Positions 16,862 to 26,114 of a DNA stretch of 64,000 nucleotides are shown piece by piece (position 1 is the first letter of the stretch; each line of letters starts with the position of its first letter). The DNA comes from Paracoccus sediminilitoris (GTDB lineage: Bacteria > Pseudomonadota > Alphaproteobacteria > Rhodobacterales > Rhodobacteraceae), in NCBI RefSeq assembly GCF_003259195.1, contig NZ_QJPK01000001.1, positions 721,570-785,569 of the forward strand, given 5' to 3'. Both the position numbers and the translations under genes were made by a program. Below the pieces are notes generated by a model that ran no database searches, was not told where the DNA came from, and worked only from the letters and a program-made list of their open reading frames with translations.

Positions 16862-18118
16862 ATGCCGCTTCTGGTGATGAAATTCGGCGGCACGTCTGTG
16901 GCCGATCTGGACCGGATCAAGAACGCCGCCCTTAAGGTGCAGCGCGAGGTCGAGCGTGGTTATGACGTCATCGTCATCGTCAGCGCGATGTCGGGCAAGA
17001 CCAACGAACTGGTGGGCTGGGTCGAACAGACCTCTCCGCTGTTCGATGCGCGCGAATACGACGCCATCGTCAGCTCGGGCGAGAACGTCACCGCGGGGCT
17101 GATGGCCCTGACCCTGCAGGAACTGGGCGTGCCCGCCCGCAGCTGGCAGGGCTGGCAGGTGCCGATCAACACCACCGCCGCGCATTCCGCCGCCCGCTTC
17201 GTGGACATTCCCCGCGCCAACCTGGACCAGAAATTCGCCGAAGGGTTCAAGGTTGCCGTGGTCGCCGGCTTCCAGGGCCTGGCGCCCGACGGACGCATCA
17301 CCACGCTTGGCCGTGGCGGCAGCGACACGACCGCAGTGGCCTTTGCCGCGGCTTTCGGGGCCGAACGCTGCGACATCTATACCGACGTGGACGGCGTCTA
17401 TACCACCGACCCGCGCATCACCTCGAAGGCGCGCAAGCTGGACCGCATCGCCTTCGAGGAGATGCTGGAATTGGCCAGCCTGGGTGCCAAGGTGCTGCAG
17501 ACCCGTTCGGTCGAACTGGCCATGCGTTACAAGGTCCGGCTGCGCGTCCTGTCCTCGTTCGAGGAGACGGACGACAATTCGGGCACGCTGATCTGCGATG
17601 AGGATGAAATCATGGAATCGAAAGTCGTTAATGGCATCGCCTCGTCGCGCGACGAAGCCAAGATCACCCTCGTGACGGTCGAGGACCGCCCCGGCATCTC
17701 GGCGGCGATCTTCGCGCCCCTGGCCGATGCGGGCGTGAACGTGGACATGATCGTGCAGAACATCTCCGAGAAGGATTACGAGGATCACCCCGGTTCGGTG
17801 ACCGACATGACCTTCTCGGTGCCGATCAACCAGGTGGAACGCGCCAAAAAGGCCATGGAAGAGGCGCGTGCCGCCGGCACAATCAGCTATGACGACCTGA
17901 ACATCGACACCGAGGTCGCCAAGGTCAGCGTCGTCGGCATCGGCATGCGCAGCCACACGGGCGTTGCCGCCCGCATGTTCAAGGCCTTGGCCGACGACAA
18001 CGTCAACATCAAGGTCATCGCCACCAGCGAGATCAAGATTTCGGTGCTGATCGACCGCAAATATATGGAACTGGCCGTGCAGGCACTGCATGATGCCTTT
18101 GGATTGGAACAGGCATAA
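16862..18118 (+). CDS. lysC: Aspartate kinase
   Basis: Phosphorylates aspartate in the first step to lysine, threonine and methionine. The 418-residue product begins MPLLVMKFGGTSVAD and has SSGENVTAGLMA, GRGGSDTTAVAFAA and the YTDVDGVYTTDPR segment of the catalytic domain. Two ACT domains follow (about residues 265-410), the regulatory part that binds lysine and threonine in relatives. The ATG at 16862 gives the conserved N-terminus; a 22-codon upstream extension is not family-like. ptsP follows after 67 bases, an order usual in Rhodobacteraceae. Confidence 0.97.
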   Translation: MPLLVMKFGGTSVADLDRIKNAALKVQREVERGYDVIVIVSAMSGKTNELVGWVEQTSPLFDAREYDAIVSSGENVTAGLMALTLQELGVPARSWQGWQVPINTTAAHSAARFVDIPRANLDQKFAEGFKVAVVAGFQGLAPDGRITTLGRGGSDTTAVAFAAAFGAERCDIYTDVDGVYTTDPRITSKARKLDRIAFEEMLELASLGAKVLQTRSVELAMRYKVRLRVLSSFEETDDNSGTLICDEDEIMESKVVNGIASSRDEAKITLVTVEDRPGISAAIFAPLADAGVNVDMIVQNISEKDYEDHPGSVTDMTFSVPINQVERAKKAMEEARAAGTISYDDLNIDTEVAKVSVVGIGMRSHTGVAARMFKALADDNVNIKVIATSEIKISVLIDRKYMELAVQALHDAFGLEQA

Positions 18119-18185
18119 GGCCCGTTCGACAGGGGCCTCGCCCGTTCGGGCGGGGCTGATGCGCAAGGCACAAGGCGGACATGCG

Positions 18186-20432
18186 ATGCAGGATCGCACG
18201 GACAGCGACTCGCGCAAGCTGCTGCGGCGGCTGAAGGAAATCCTTGCCGCGGCCGGTGGCGGGCAGGACCGGCTGGATCAGATCACCCATCACATCGCCG
18301 ATTCGATGGGCACCCAGGTCTGTTCCATCTATCTGTTCCGCGACGCCAGCACGCTGGAACTCTGCGCCACCGAAGGCCTGCGCCCCGAGGCCGTCCACCA
18401 GACGCGCCTGCGCCTTGGCGAGGGCCTGGTGGGCCGCGTCGCCCGCACCGGACGCCATGTCAACACCGCCGATGCGCCATCCGAACCCGGCTTCCGCTTC
18501 ATGCCCGAAACCGGCGAGGAGGTCTTTCCGGCCTTCCTCGGCGTGCCGATCCAGCGCGTGGGCGAACGGCTGGGGGTGCTGGTCGTGCAATGTTCCACCG
18601 CCCGCCAGTTCACCGAGGACGAGGTCTATGGCCTCGAGGTCGTGGCCATGGTCCTGGCCGAGATGACCGAGCTGGGCGCCTTTCAGGGCAGCAATGCCGA
18701 CAGCATGCCGCTGGCCCACCGCTTTCCACTGATGGTCCGCGGCGCCACCGGCCAGGAGGGCGCGGCCGAGGGGCGCGTCTGGCTGCATGAACCGCGTGTC
18801 GTCATCGCGAACCCCGTGGGCGACGATCCGGAAACGGAACTGGCCCGCCTGCATGAAGGCGTGGACAAGCTGCGCAGCCGCGTCGATTCGATGGTCGCCG
18901 CCGCGGATATGGACGGCGATGGCGAACATGCCGCCGTTCTGGAAACCTATCGCATGTTCGCCCATTCGCGCAGCTGGCTGAAGCGCATGGCCGAGGATAT
19001 CCGCCTTGGCCTCTCGGCCGAGGCCGCCGTCGAAAAGGAACAATCCTCGGCCCGCGCGCGGCTGGAAATGGCGGCCGATCCCTATCTGCGCGACCGCCTG
19101 CACGATCTGGACGACCTGTCGAACCGGCTGCTGCGCATCCTGACCGGTCAGGGCAGCGACACGGGTGCCGAAATGCCGGACAACCCGATCCTTGTCGCGC
19201 GCAACATCGGGCCAGCCGAGCTGCTGGAATACGGCCGCCGCCTGAAAGGCGTCGTGCTGGAGGAAGGCTCCGTCGGCAGCCACGCCGCCATCGTGGCCCG
19301 GGCGCTGGCCATTCCGCTGGTCATCCACGCCACCCGCATCACCACCGAGGCGCTGAACGGCGACCCGATCCTGATCGACGGCGACCAGGGCATCGTCCAC
19401 CTGCGCCCCGAGGAAAGCGTCGCCAAGGCCTTTCAGGACAAGATCGCCATGCAGGCCGAGGCGCAGGACCGCTATGCCAGCCTGCGCAACCTGCCCGCCA
19501 CCGGCACCTGCGGCACCACAATCCAGCTTTACATGAATGCCGGGCTGATGGCCGACCTGCCCTCGCTGGACGGGTCGGGGGCCGAAGGCGTGGGCCTGTT
19601 CCGCACCGAATTGCAATTCCTGATCCGCAACCATGTCCCCCGCCGGGCCGAACTGGCAGGCCTTTACGGCCGCGTCATGGACAACGCCCATGGCAAGCCG
19701 ATCATGTTCCGCACGCTGGACATCGGCTCGGACAAGGTGCTGCCCTACATGAAGCCGCAGGACGAACCGAACCCCGCGATGGGCTGGCGGGCGATCCGCG
19801 TGGGCCTGGACAAGCGCGGCGTCTTGCGCATGCAGCTGCAGGCGCTGATCCGTGCGGCGGTAGGGCGGCCCCTGCACGTCATGTTCCCCTTCGTGGCCGA
19901 TATCACCGAATACGAGGCCGCGCACCGCATCCTGATGCAGGAACTGGCCCGCGAACAGCGCCTCGGCCATCAGATGCCCACCGACGTTCGCGTGGGTGCA
20001 ATGCTGGAAACGCCGTCGCTGGCCTTTGCGCCCAAGCGTTTCTTCGAGATGTGCGATTTCGTGTCCATCGGCGGCAATGACCTGAAACAGTTCTTCTTTG
20101 CGGCGGACCGGGAAAACGAACGCGTGCGGCGGCGCTATGACACGCTGAACGTGTCCTTCCTGGCGCTGCTGCGCCAGATCATCGCGCGATGCGAAGATGC
20201 GCGCGTGCCGGTCTCGTTCTGCGGCGAGGATGCGGGCCGGCCGATCGAGGCGCTGACCTTTGCCGCCTTGGGCATCCGGCGCCTGTCGATGCGCCCAGCC
20301 TCGATCGGGCCGGTCAAGCACCTGATCCGCCGCGTTTCCATCACCGAACTGCAACAGGTCATTGCCGAGGCAGAAGCCCAAGGATTGAACAGCGTTCGCG
20401 GTCCGGTCACGGCCTGGCTGGCAAAACAGTGA
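18186..20432 (+). CDS. ptsP: Phosphoenolpyruvate-protein phosphotransferase PtsP (EI-Ntr)
   Basis: First enzyme of the nitrogen-related phosphotransferase chain; it moves phosphate from PEP to NPr and then PtsN to signal nitrogen/carbon state. The 748 residues comprise an N-terminal GAF domain (about 1-150, with SMGTQVCSIYLF), the EI N-domain with active His in GSVGSHAAIVARA (near 365), and the PEP-binding barrel with GLFRTELQFL, MFRTLDIGSDK and SIGGNDLKQF. The ATG at 18186 gives the usual length; an ATG at 18159 is possible. No npr or ptsN is in the window. Confidence 0.96.
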   Translation: MQDRTDSDSRKLLRRLKEILAAAGGGQDRLDQITHHIADSMGTQVCSIYLFRDASTLELCATEGLRPEAVHQTRLRLGEGLVGRVARTGRHVNTADAPSEPGFRFMPETGEEVFPAFLGVPIQRVGERLGVLVVQCSTARQFTEDEVYGLEVVAMVLAEMTELGAFQGSNADSMPLAHRFPLMVRGATGQEGAAEGRVWLHEPRVVIANPVGDDPETELARLHEGVDKLRSRVDSMVAAADMDGDGEHAAVLETYRMFAHSRSWLKRMAEDIRLGLSAEAAVEKEQSSARARLEMAADPYLRDRLHDLDDLSNRLLRILTGQGSDTGAEMPDNPILVARNIGPAELLEYGRRLKGVVLEEGSVGSHAAIVARALAIPLVIHATRITTEALNGDPILIDGDQGIVHLRPEESVAKAFQDKIAMQAEAQDRYASLRNLPATGTCGTTIQLYMNAGLMADLPSLDGSGAEGVGLFRTELQFLIRNHVPRRAELAGLYGRVMDNAHGKPIMFRTLDIGSDKVLPYMKPQDEPNPAMGWRAIRVGLDKRGVLRMQLQALIRAAVGRPLHVMFPFVADITEYEAAHRILMQELAREQRLGHQMPTDVRVGAMLETPSLAFAPKRFFEMCDFVSIGGNDLKQFFFAADRENERVRRRYDTLNVSFLALLRQIIARCEDARVPVSFCGEDAGRPIEALTFAALGIRRLSMRPASIGPVKHLIRRVSITELQQVIAEAEAQGLNSVRGPVTAWLAKQ

Positions 20433-20467
20433 ACAAAACGGCGGTTTTGCGGGTTGCCGTCACGGCG

Positions 20468-20483
20468 CGTATCGGTCGATACG
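20468..20483 (+). promoter_or_regulatory. Operator-like palindrome upstream of opgG
   Basis: CGTATCG and CGATACG form a perfect 7-base dyad around GT, a 16-base palindrome placed 79 bases before the opgG start in the 130-base gap after ptsP. It resembles a repressor site; no binding family is identified. Confidence 0.45.
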
Positions 20484-20562
20484 TCATGCCGGATTTGCCC
20501 ATGCTTGCCGCAAACGCGCTTGCGTCCTATGATCACACGGTTTTCTTGAGATATCCCCCGAT

Positions 20563-22131
20563 ATGAAGCGTCGTCAATTTCTGAATGCTGCCACCGCGAT
20601 GGCTGCCGGCGGGTCGCTGATGGCGGTTCCCGCCCAGGCACAGGATCCCCAAGGCGACCCCGAAAAGGACGCCCAGGCCTTCGGCCCCGCCAAGCCCGAA
20701 GCTTTCGGCTTCGAAACCGTGGCCAAGATGGCCGAGGATCGCGCCACACGGGTCTATGAACAGCCCATCTCGAAGCTGGTGGGCAGTTTCGCGGATCTGA
20801 ATTACGACAAGTACCGGGGCATCCGCTTCCGGCGTGATCGCGACCCCTGGGCCGGAAGCGACCGCTTCGGGATCGATCTGCTGGCGCCGGGGATGATCTT
20901 TTACGAACCCGTCAACATCAGCCTGGTGCGGGCGGGCATGCCCCAGGCGATTCCCTTCGATCCGTCGATGCTGGAATTCGATCCCGCGCAGTTTCCCGAC
21001 GGCCCGGACCTGGAGACGGTCGGTGACATGGGCTGGTCCGGCTTTCGGGTCCGCACCTTCCTGAACCGCCCTGGCGTGATGGACGAATTCCTGGTCTTCC
21101 AAGGTGCCAGCTATTTCAGGGCCGTGGCGCGCAACACGCTTTACGGCCTGTCGGCGCGCGGCCTGGCCATCAAGACGGGCAGCCCCGATGGCGAGGAATT
21201 CCCGCTGTTCACGGATTTCTGGATCCACGAACCCGAAGAACATTCCGACACCGTGCGCATCCATGCCCTGCTGGACAGCAAATCGGCCACCGCCGCCTTC
21301 CAGTTCGATGTGACACCGGGCGCCGTGACGATGGTGCGTACGCGCATGGCGCTGTTCCCGCGGGTCGATCTGCGTGAAACCGGGATCGCGCCGCTGACCT
21401 CGATGTTCTGGTTCAGCCCGGCCAGCCGTCGTTCGGTCGACGATTACCGCCCGGCCTGCCATGACAGCGACGGCTTGCAGATGCAGACCGGGGCCGACCA
21501 GTCGCTGTGGCGCGGCTTGATGTCGCCGCGCACGCTGCAGATTTCGGGCTTTGTCGACAAGGACCCCAAGGGTTTTGGCCTGGTGCAGCGCGCCCGCGAT
21601 TTCGAAAGCTATCAGGACGCCGAGGCGATGTACCATCTGCGCCCTTCGGCCTGGATTCAGCCCGAAGGCGACTGGGGCGAAGGCGAGGTACGTCTGGTCG
21701 AGATCCCGGTCGAAAACGAGTTCAACGACAATATCGTCAGCTATTGGGCGCCCAAGGAACCCCTGGCGCGCGGGCAGCGGCACGAATACCGCTATCGTCT
21801 GTCCTTTGCAGCGCTGCCGCCCAGCGACCTGCCCTTGGCCAAGGTGCGTCAGGTCAGGTCGGGCCGATCGATCAACGTCGAGACCACGCGCAGCTTTGTC
21901 ATCGATTTCGATCTGGGCCTGTTCCGCGAAACCTTGCCGCAGTTCCAGGTCCAAGCCTCGGCCGGGCGGATCGTGCATGCCTATCTGAAGCCCCTGCCCG
22001 ACCAGAACGCCCTGCGCCTTGCCTTCGAATTCGAACCGGGCCGCGAACAGGTCGCCGAATTGCAGGCCCAACTGACCAACGAGGAGGGCGTCGCCCTCAG
22101 CGAGAAATGGTTGACCCGTTGGACGGTGTGA
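20563..22131 (+). CDS. opgG: Glucan biosynthesis protein OpgG/OpgD (periplasmic)
   Basis: Periplasmic protein for osmoregulated periplasmic glucan (OPG) synthesis, acting on the glucan backbone made by OpgH. The 522 residues start with a twin-arginine signal (KRRQFLNAATAMA) and cleavage near AQAQ, then the MdoG beta-sandwich with FGFETVAKMAEDRA, YDKYRGIRFRRD and the later VENEFNDNIVSYW segment. The Tat signal is more like OpgD than OpgG of E. coli. It is first in the opgGHC operon; opgH starts two bases after its stop. Confidence 0.94.
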   Translation: MKRRQFLNAATAMAAGGSLMAVPAQAQDPQGDPEKDAQAFGPAKPEAFGFETVAKMAEDRATRVYEQPISKLVGSFADLNYDKYRGIRFRRDRDPWAGSDRFGIDLLAPGMIFYEPVNISLVRAGMPQAIPFDPSMLEFDPAQFPDGPDLETVGDMGWSGFRVRTFLNRPGVMDEFLVFQGASYFRAVARNTLYGLSARGLAIKTGSPDGEEFPLFTDFWIHEPEEHSDTVRIHALLDSKSATAAFQFDVTPGAVTMVRTRMALFPRVDLRETGIAPLTSMFWFSPASRRSVDDYRPACHDSDGLQMQTGADQSLWRGLMSPRTLQISGFVDKDPKGFGLVQRARDFESYQDAEAMYHLRPSAWIQPEGDWGEGEVRLVEIPVENEFNDNIVSYWAPKEPLARGQRHEYRYRLSFAALPPSDLPLAKVRQVRSGRSINVETTRSFVIDFDLGLFRETLPQFQVQASAGRIVHAYLKPLPDQNALRLAFEFEPGREQVAELQAQLTNEEGVALSEKWLTRWTV

Positions 22132-22133
22132 AC

Positions 22134-24200
22134 ATGACCCACAGCGCCCCGCCCCTTGCCCCCTTGGCGATGCCCGTGCAGGATTTCGCGGCGATGCCCA
22201 AGGGCGGGCCTGCGCGACAGATGAACGACCTGCGCACTTGGATGGCGCGCCTGCTGACCTTCGGGGGCGCCCTGGTCATCGCGATCATTGGTTTTACCCA
22301 GATGCTGACGGCCTTTGGCGATGATCCGACGGCCATGCAGATCGCGCTGCTGGTGCTGTTCACGCCGACCTTCGCATGGGTCGGGTTTTCCTTCTGTGGC
22401 GTGCTGGCGGGGCTTTTCGCGCCGAACCTGACGACGCCCGACGGCCCGAACGACGCCCGCGTGGTCGTCGTCATGCCCATCTATCACGAAGACGTCGCCG
22501 TCAGCACCGGCCTGCTGGTGGCGCTGGCCAACCAGCTGCAGGCCGAGGGCATGGCCGATCGCGCCGAGATTTTCATCCTGTCCGACACCCGCGACCCCGA
22601 GATCGCGGTGAACGAAACTTTGGTCGTCCATCAGGCCCGCCAGATATCGCCCCTGCCGATCTGGTATCGCCGCCGCCTGTCGAACGAAGACCGCAAATCC
22701 GGCAATGTCGCGGAATTCGTGCGCAACTGGGGCGGACGCTATGACCAGATGGTCGTCTTGGACGCCGACAGCGTCATCTCGGGCGCGACGGTGCGCGAAT
22801 TGTCGGCCCGCATGAACGCCGATCCCCGCATCGGGCTGATCCAGACCATGCCGATGCTGGTGGGGGGCGAGACCATCTTCGCCCGCCTGACCCAGTTCGC
22901 GGGCCGCGTCTATGGTCCGATGATTGCGCGCGGGGTGTCGGCATGGTCGGGCGATACCGGCAATTACTGGGGCCACAACGCGATGATCCGCATCGAGGCC
23001 TTCACCCAGGCCTGCGGCCTGCCCCGCCTGTCGGGCAAGCCCCCCTTTGGCGGCACCATCCTGTCGCATGACTTCGTCGAGGCCGCGGCCCTCTGCCGCG
23101 CCGGCTGGAAGGTGCGGCTGGACCACGACCTGCGCGGCAGTTTTGAAGGATGCCCCCCGACCCTGCTGGACATGGCGGCACGCGAACGCCGTTGGGCGCA
23201 GGGCAACTTGCAGCACAGCCGCCTGTTCGGCATGCGCGGCCTGCGCGGCATCAGCCGGGCGCATTTCTTCATCGGCATCATGGGCTTCCTGATGAGCCCC
23301 TTGTGGCTGGCCCTGATCCTGGTCGGACTGGTCCTGTCGGCCACGGTGCTGCTGTCGACGCCGGAATATTTCCCGAACTCCTATCAGCTGTTCCCCGAAT
23401 GGCCGGTCTTCGACAGCCAGCGCATGCTGTGGCTGTTCGTCGCCGCCATGACGCTGCTGCTGCTGCCCAAGTTCATCGCCACCTTCCGGGCGTTTTCGCG
23501 CCCCTTGGCGAAACAGGCGGGCGGGCGCAAGCGGGTGCTGGCCAGTGCGCTGTTCGAAACCATCCTGTCGGCGCTGATCGCGCCCGTGCAGATGCTGGTC
23601 CAGACCCGCCAGATCTTCGAGATCCTCAGCGGCCGCGACAGCGGTTGGGACGCGCAGGTCCGCGCCGGCCACATGCCCGGCTGGGGCGTGGTGCTGCGCC
23701 ATCACTGGGCGCATGTCGCCTTGGGGCTGGGTACGCTGGTGGTTCTGGCGACCTTCTCTCCGGAACAGCTCATCTGGCTGTCGCCGATCCTGGCGGGCCT
23801 GATCCTGTCGCCGCTGACCTCGCGCCTGTCGGCCAGCCCGCTCTTCGGTCGTTGGGCACGGATGCGCGGCCTGCTGCTGACCCCCGAGGAACGCAATCCC
23901 CCCGCCATCCTGACCGAGGCCGCGGCCATCACCCGCCGCCTGCCCTTGGCCGTCAGCGGCCGCGACAGCCTGCGGCGCCTTGCGACGGACAGGCAGGCCC
24001 TCGACAATCACATCGCCATGCTTTCGCCCCTGCCCGAGGACCAGCCACGCGGCCTGCGCCTGGCCCGCATCACTGCCGAGGCCAAGATCGCCCACGCCGC
24101 GACACGCAATCAGGCGCTGGACGACATGGACCGCAGCGAAACCGACGCCATGGTCCTGGACCCGGCCCTGCTGACCCGTTGGAGCAGCCTACCCGCATGA
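22134..24200 (+). CDS. opgH: Glucan glucosyltransferase OpgH
   Basis: Inner-membrane GT2 glycosyltransferase that polymerises glucose from UDP-glucose into the OPG backbone. The 688 residues have two N-terminal membrane helices, then a cytosolic catalytic domain with VVVVMPIYHED, VVLDADSV (metal-binding) and the processive motif ARERRWAQGN, followed by about six C-terminal membrane helices. Starting at the ATG at 22134 avoids about 200 non-coding upstream codons inside opgG. Its stop overlaps the opgC start as ATGA. Confidence 0.95.
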   Translation: MTHSAPPLAPLAMPVQDFAAMPKGGPARQMNDLRTWMARLLTFGGALVIAIIGFTQMLTAFGDDPTAMQIALLVLFTPTFAWVGFSFCGVLAGLFAPNLTTPDGPNDARVVVVMPIYHEDVAVSTGLLVALANQLQAEGMADRAEIFILSDTRDPEIAVNETLVVHQARQISPLPIWYRRRLSNEDRKSGNVAEFVRNWGGRYDQMVVLDADSVISGATVRELSARMNADPRIGLIQTMPMLVGGETIFARLTQFAGRVYGPMIARGVSAWSGDTGNYWGHNAMIRIEAFTQACGLPRLSGKPPFGGTILSHDFVEAAALCRAGWKVRLDHDLRGSFEGCPPTLLDMAARERRWAQGNLQHSRLFGMRGLRGISRAHFFIGIMGFLMSPLWLALILVGLVLSATVLLSTPEYFPNSYQLFPEWPVFDSQRMLWLFVAAMTLLLLPKFIATFRAFSRPLAKQAGGRKRVLASALFETILSALIAPVQMLVQTRQIFEILSGRDSGWDAQVRAGHMPGWGVVLRHHWAHVALGLGTLVVLATFSPEQLIWLSPILAGLILSPLTSRLSASPLFGRWARMRGLLLTPEERNPPAILTEAAAITRRLPLAVSGRDSLRRLATDRQALDNHIAMLSPLPEDQPRGLRLARITAEAKIAHAATRNQALDDMDRSETDAMVLDPALLTRWSSLPA

Positions 24201-25336
24201 AACGCCTGATCACGCTTGATATGCTGCGGGGCTATGCCCTGCTCAGCATCATGGTCAACCACATGCCGCTGTCGGTCATGCGGTCCGTCACTCTGCCCAA
24301 TTTCTCGATCTTCGACGCGTCTGAGCTGTTCGTCCTGCTGTCGGGTTTTCTGGTCGGAATGGTCTGGCGCAGCGTCGAGGCCAAGGAAGGCCGGCGCACC
24401 GCGCAGCGCCGCTTTGCCCGCCGCAGTTTCGAAGTCTGGCGGGCCATGATTCTTGGCGCCTTGGTAATGGCGGGGCTTTCGGCGGCCCTTTGGGCGTCGG
24501 GGCGGCCGCACACCGCGATCTGGAACCAATACGCCATCTGGATCGTCGAAAACCCGCTGTTCTACATTGCGGGCGTGGCGTCGATGTGGCTGCAACCCAA
24601 CATCATCGACGTTCTGGCGGTCTATGTGGTGCTGATCGCGTCCTCGATCGCGGTGGTGCCCCTGATGCTGCGCTGGCCGCTGCTGGTCGCGGTGGGTTCG
24701 GTCGTCATGTGGTGGTTCGCACCCCAGCTGAACGCCCCGATCCCCACCTTCGGCAACAGGAACGGGTTCCTGTTCAACCCCTTCGGCTGGCAGATGCTGT
24801 TCTTTACCGGCACGGCCATGGGCCTGTTCCGCCAGAGCCTGATGGCGCGTCTGCACCCTTATCGCCATGCCCTGACCGTGATCGCGATTGGCATGTTCGT
24901 CTTTGGCTGCACCATCGTCATCGCCGCCCGCATCGGCGAACCGGCCTTGGCCCTGCGCACCGCGATGAAGACGCTTTATGGCGAGGTCGACAAGTGGAAC
25001 CTGGACGGTACCCGCTATCTGGCCATCGTCGCGGCGGCCTGGCTGGTTGCCGTGCCCTTTTCCCGACCGATGGAGTGGTTCTCGGCCAGCCGGCTTGGCG
25101 TCGCCTTCCAGCAGATCGGGCGTGGCGGGCTGTGGTCCTTTGTCATCTGTGTCCTGCTGTCGGTCGCCGGTGACGCGTTCCAGATGAACCCCGAGGGAAA
25201 ATCCGCCCTGCTGCGGCTGGCCATCGACATCTGGGCATGCGTGACCCTCTGGTGGGCATCGATCATCTGGCTGGAATATGGCGCGCCGTGGCAACGCGCC
25301 CGCAAGACGCGGCGCAGCATCGGCACCGCTGCCTGA
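24197..25336 (+). CDS. opgC: OpgC family glucan-modifying acyltransferase
   Basis: Polytopic inner-membrane protein of the OpgC family, 379 residues with about ten membrane helices. OpgC members transfer succinyl or other acyl groups to periplasmic glucans. The N-terminus ITLDMLRGYALLSIMVNHM is typical of membrane acyltransferases, and SELFVLLSGFLVGMVWR follows. It is coupled to opgH by ATGA, so its product very likely decorates the same glucan. Its stop is 31 bases from the convergent SGNH gene, with no good terminator in between. Confidence 0.9.
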   Translation: MKRLITLDMLRGYALLSIMVNHMPLSVMRSVTLPNFSIFDASELFVLLSGFLVGMVWRSVEAKEGRRTAQRRFARRSFEVWRAMILGALVMAGLSAALWASGRPHTAIWNQYAIWIVENPLFYIAGVASMWLQPNIIDVLAVYVVLIASSIAVVPLMLRWPLLVAVGSVVMWWFAPQLNAPIPTFGNRNGFLFNPFGWQMLFFTGTAMGLFRQSLMARLHPYRHALTVIAIGMFVFGCTIVIAARIGEPALALRTAMKTLYGEVDKWNLDGTRYLAIVAAAWLVAVPFSRPMEWFSASRLGVAFQQIGRGGLWSFVICVLLSVAGDAFQMNPEGKSALLRLAIDIWACVTLWWASIIWLEYGAPWQRARKTRRSIGTAA

Positions 25337-25367
25337 CCGGACAACCTGTCGCCGCGCAGCAGTACTC

Positions 25368-26114
25368 TCAGGTCTTATGGGCCAGGGCCATGCCGGACGT
25401 GGCCTCGGTCATGTCCTGCCGGATTGCCTCGATCATCTCCAGCCCCCACTGATCATTGGCATGGACCAGATCATCGTTCGGGCTCTTGTAATAGCGCGGG
25501 TCCAGCAGCATCCGGTCATCCCCGAAGCGGCCACGCAGATCCAGGATGCGGATGCCCATTCCGGTCAGTCGTTCGCTGATCACCCCGTCATACGCCATCC
25601 AGATATGGCGATTTTCCGGCAGGAACCGGGTCGGCCCGAAAACGCAGGTCACACGGGGCGCCATGCGCACCAGCGTCTGATAGAACTGCAGATAATCCGC
25701 GATGTAATCCTCGGCGGTGGCACGCGCGATCTTGGCCGAAATCAGGGTTCCGTCCTGCCCATTGGCTTGGGCCGCGGTCGTGATGTCCCGGACAAAATGG
25801 ATCGCCGTCATGCCGACATTGGCATAGATCGGCAGCTTCAGCGCGAAGGCCTGTCGGAACAGGACGTTCAGCTTGGCGGCCTTTCGCGCAAAGCGTTCGG
25901 TCCGGTCGGCTCCGTAAAACCCGTCATCCCGGCGCAGTTGCGACAGCTGGAAATCAACCCTGCCATCCTGGCCTGTCACGAACTCCGCACCGACGAAATT
26001 GGGCGAGGCGGCAGCGATGGCGCGCTTGAATTCCAGACCGGTGGCCTCGCCGCTTTTGATCATGATCGAGGCGTGGGAATCACCCACCAATGCGGCGTCA
26101 ATCACGGTCGTCAT
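25368..26114 (-). CDS. SGNH/GDSL-type hydrolase-like protein, unknown function
   Basis: A 248-residue protein I cannot assign to a named family. It begins with VGDSHASIMIK, a block I of SGNH hydrolases (GDSH variant, Ser near residue 13), and ends with DDLVHANDQWG, matching the block V DxxH pair. No signal peptide is visible. The ATG at 26114 lies 17 bases inside the upstream GSCFA gene, so the two are probably made from one mRNA. It could be an acyl esterase or O-acyltransferase partner; next to opgGHC a glucan or other polysaccharide substrate is plausible but unproven. Confidence 0.7.
   Translation of the reverse strand: MTTVIDAALVGDSHASIMIKSGEATGLEFKRAIAAASPNFVGAEFVTGQDGRVDFQLSQLRRDDGFYGADRTERFARKAAKLNVLFRQAFALKLPIYANVGMTAIHFVRDITTAAQANGQDGTLISAKIARATAEDYIADYLQFYQTLVRMAPRVTCVFGPTRFLPENRHIWMAYDGVISERLTGMGIRILDLRGRFGDDRMLLDPRYYKSPNDDLVHANDQWGLEMIEAIRQDMTEATSGMALAHKT

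Noticed and set aside
18033..20381. 782-codon open frame on the minus strand across ptsP
   Set aside because: It is antisense to a clear ptsP with all EI motifs; the translation is His/Gln/Arg-rich without domains. Long antisense frames are normal in this GC-rich DNA.
21981..24095. 704-codon minus-strand frame opposite opgH
   Set aside because: Low-complexity Gln/Arg/His translation with no motifs, fully antisense to a recognised glycosyltransferase.
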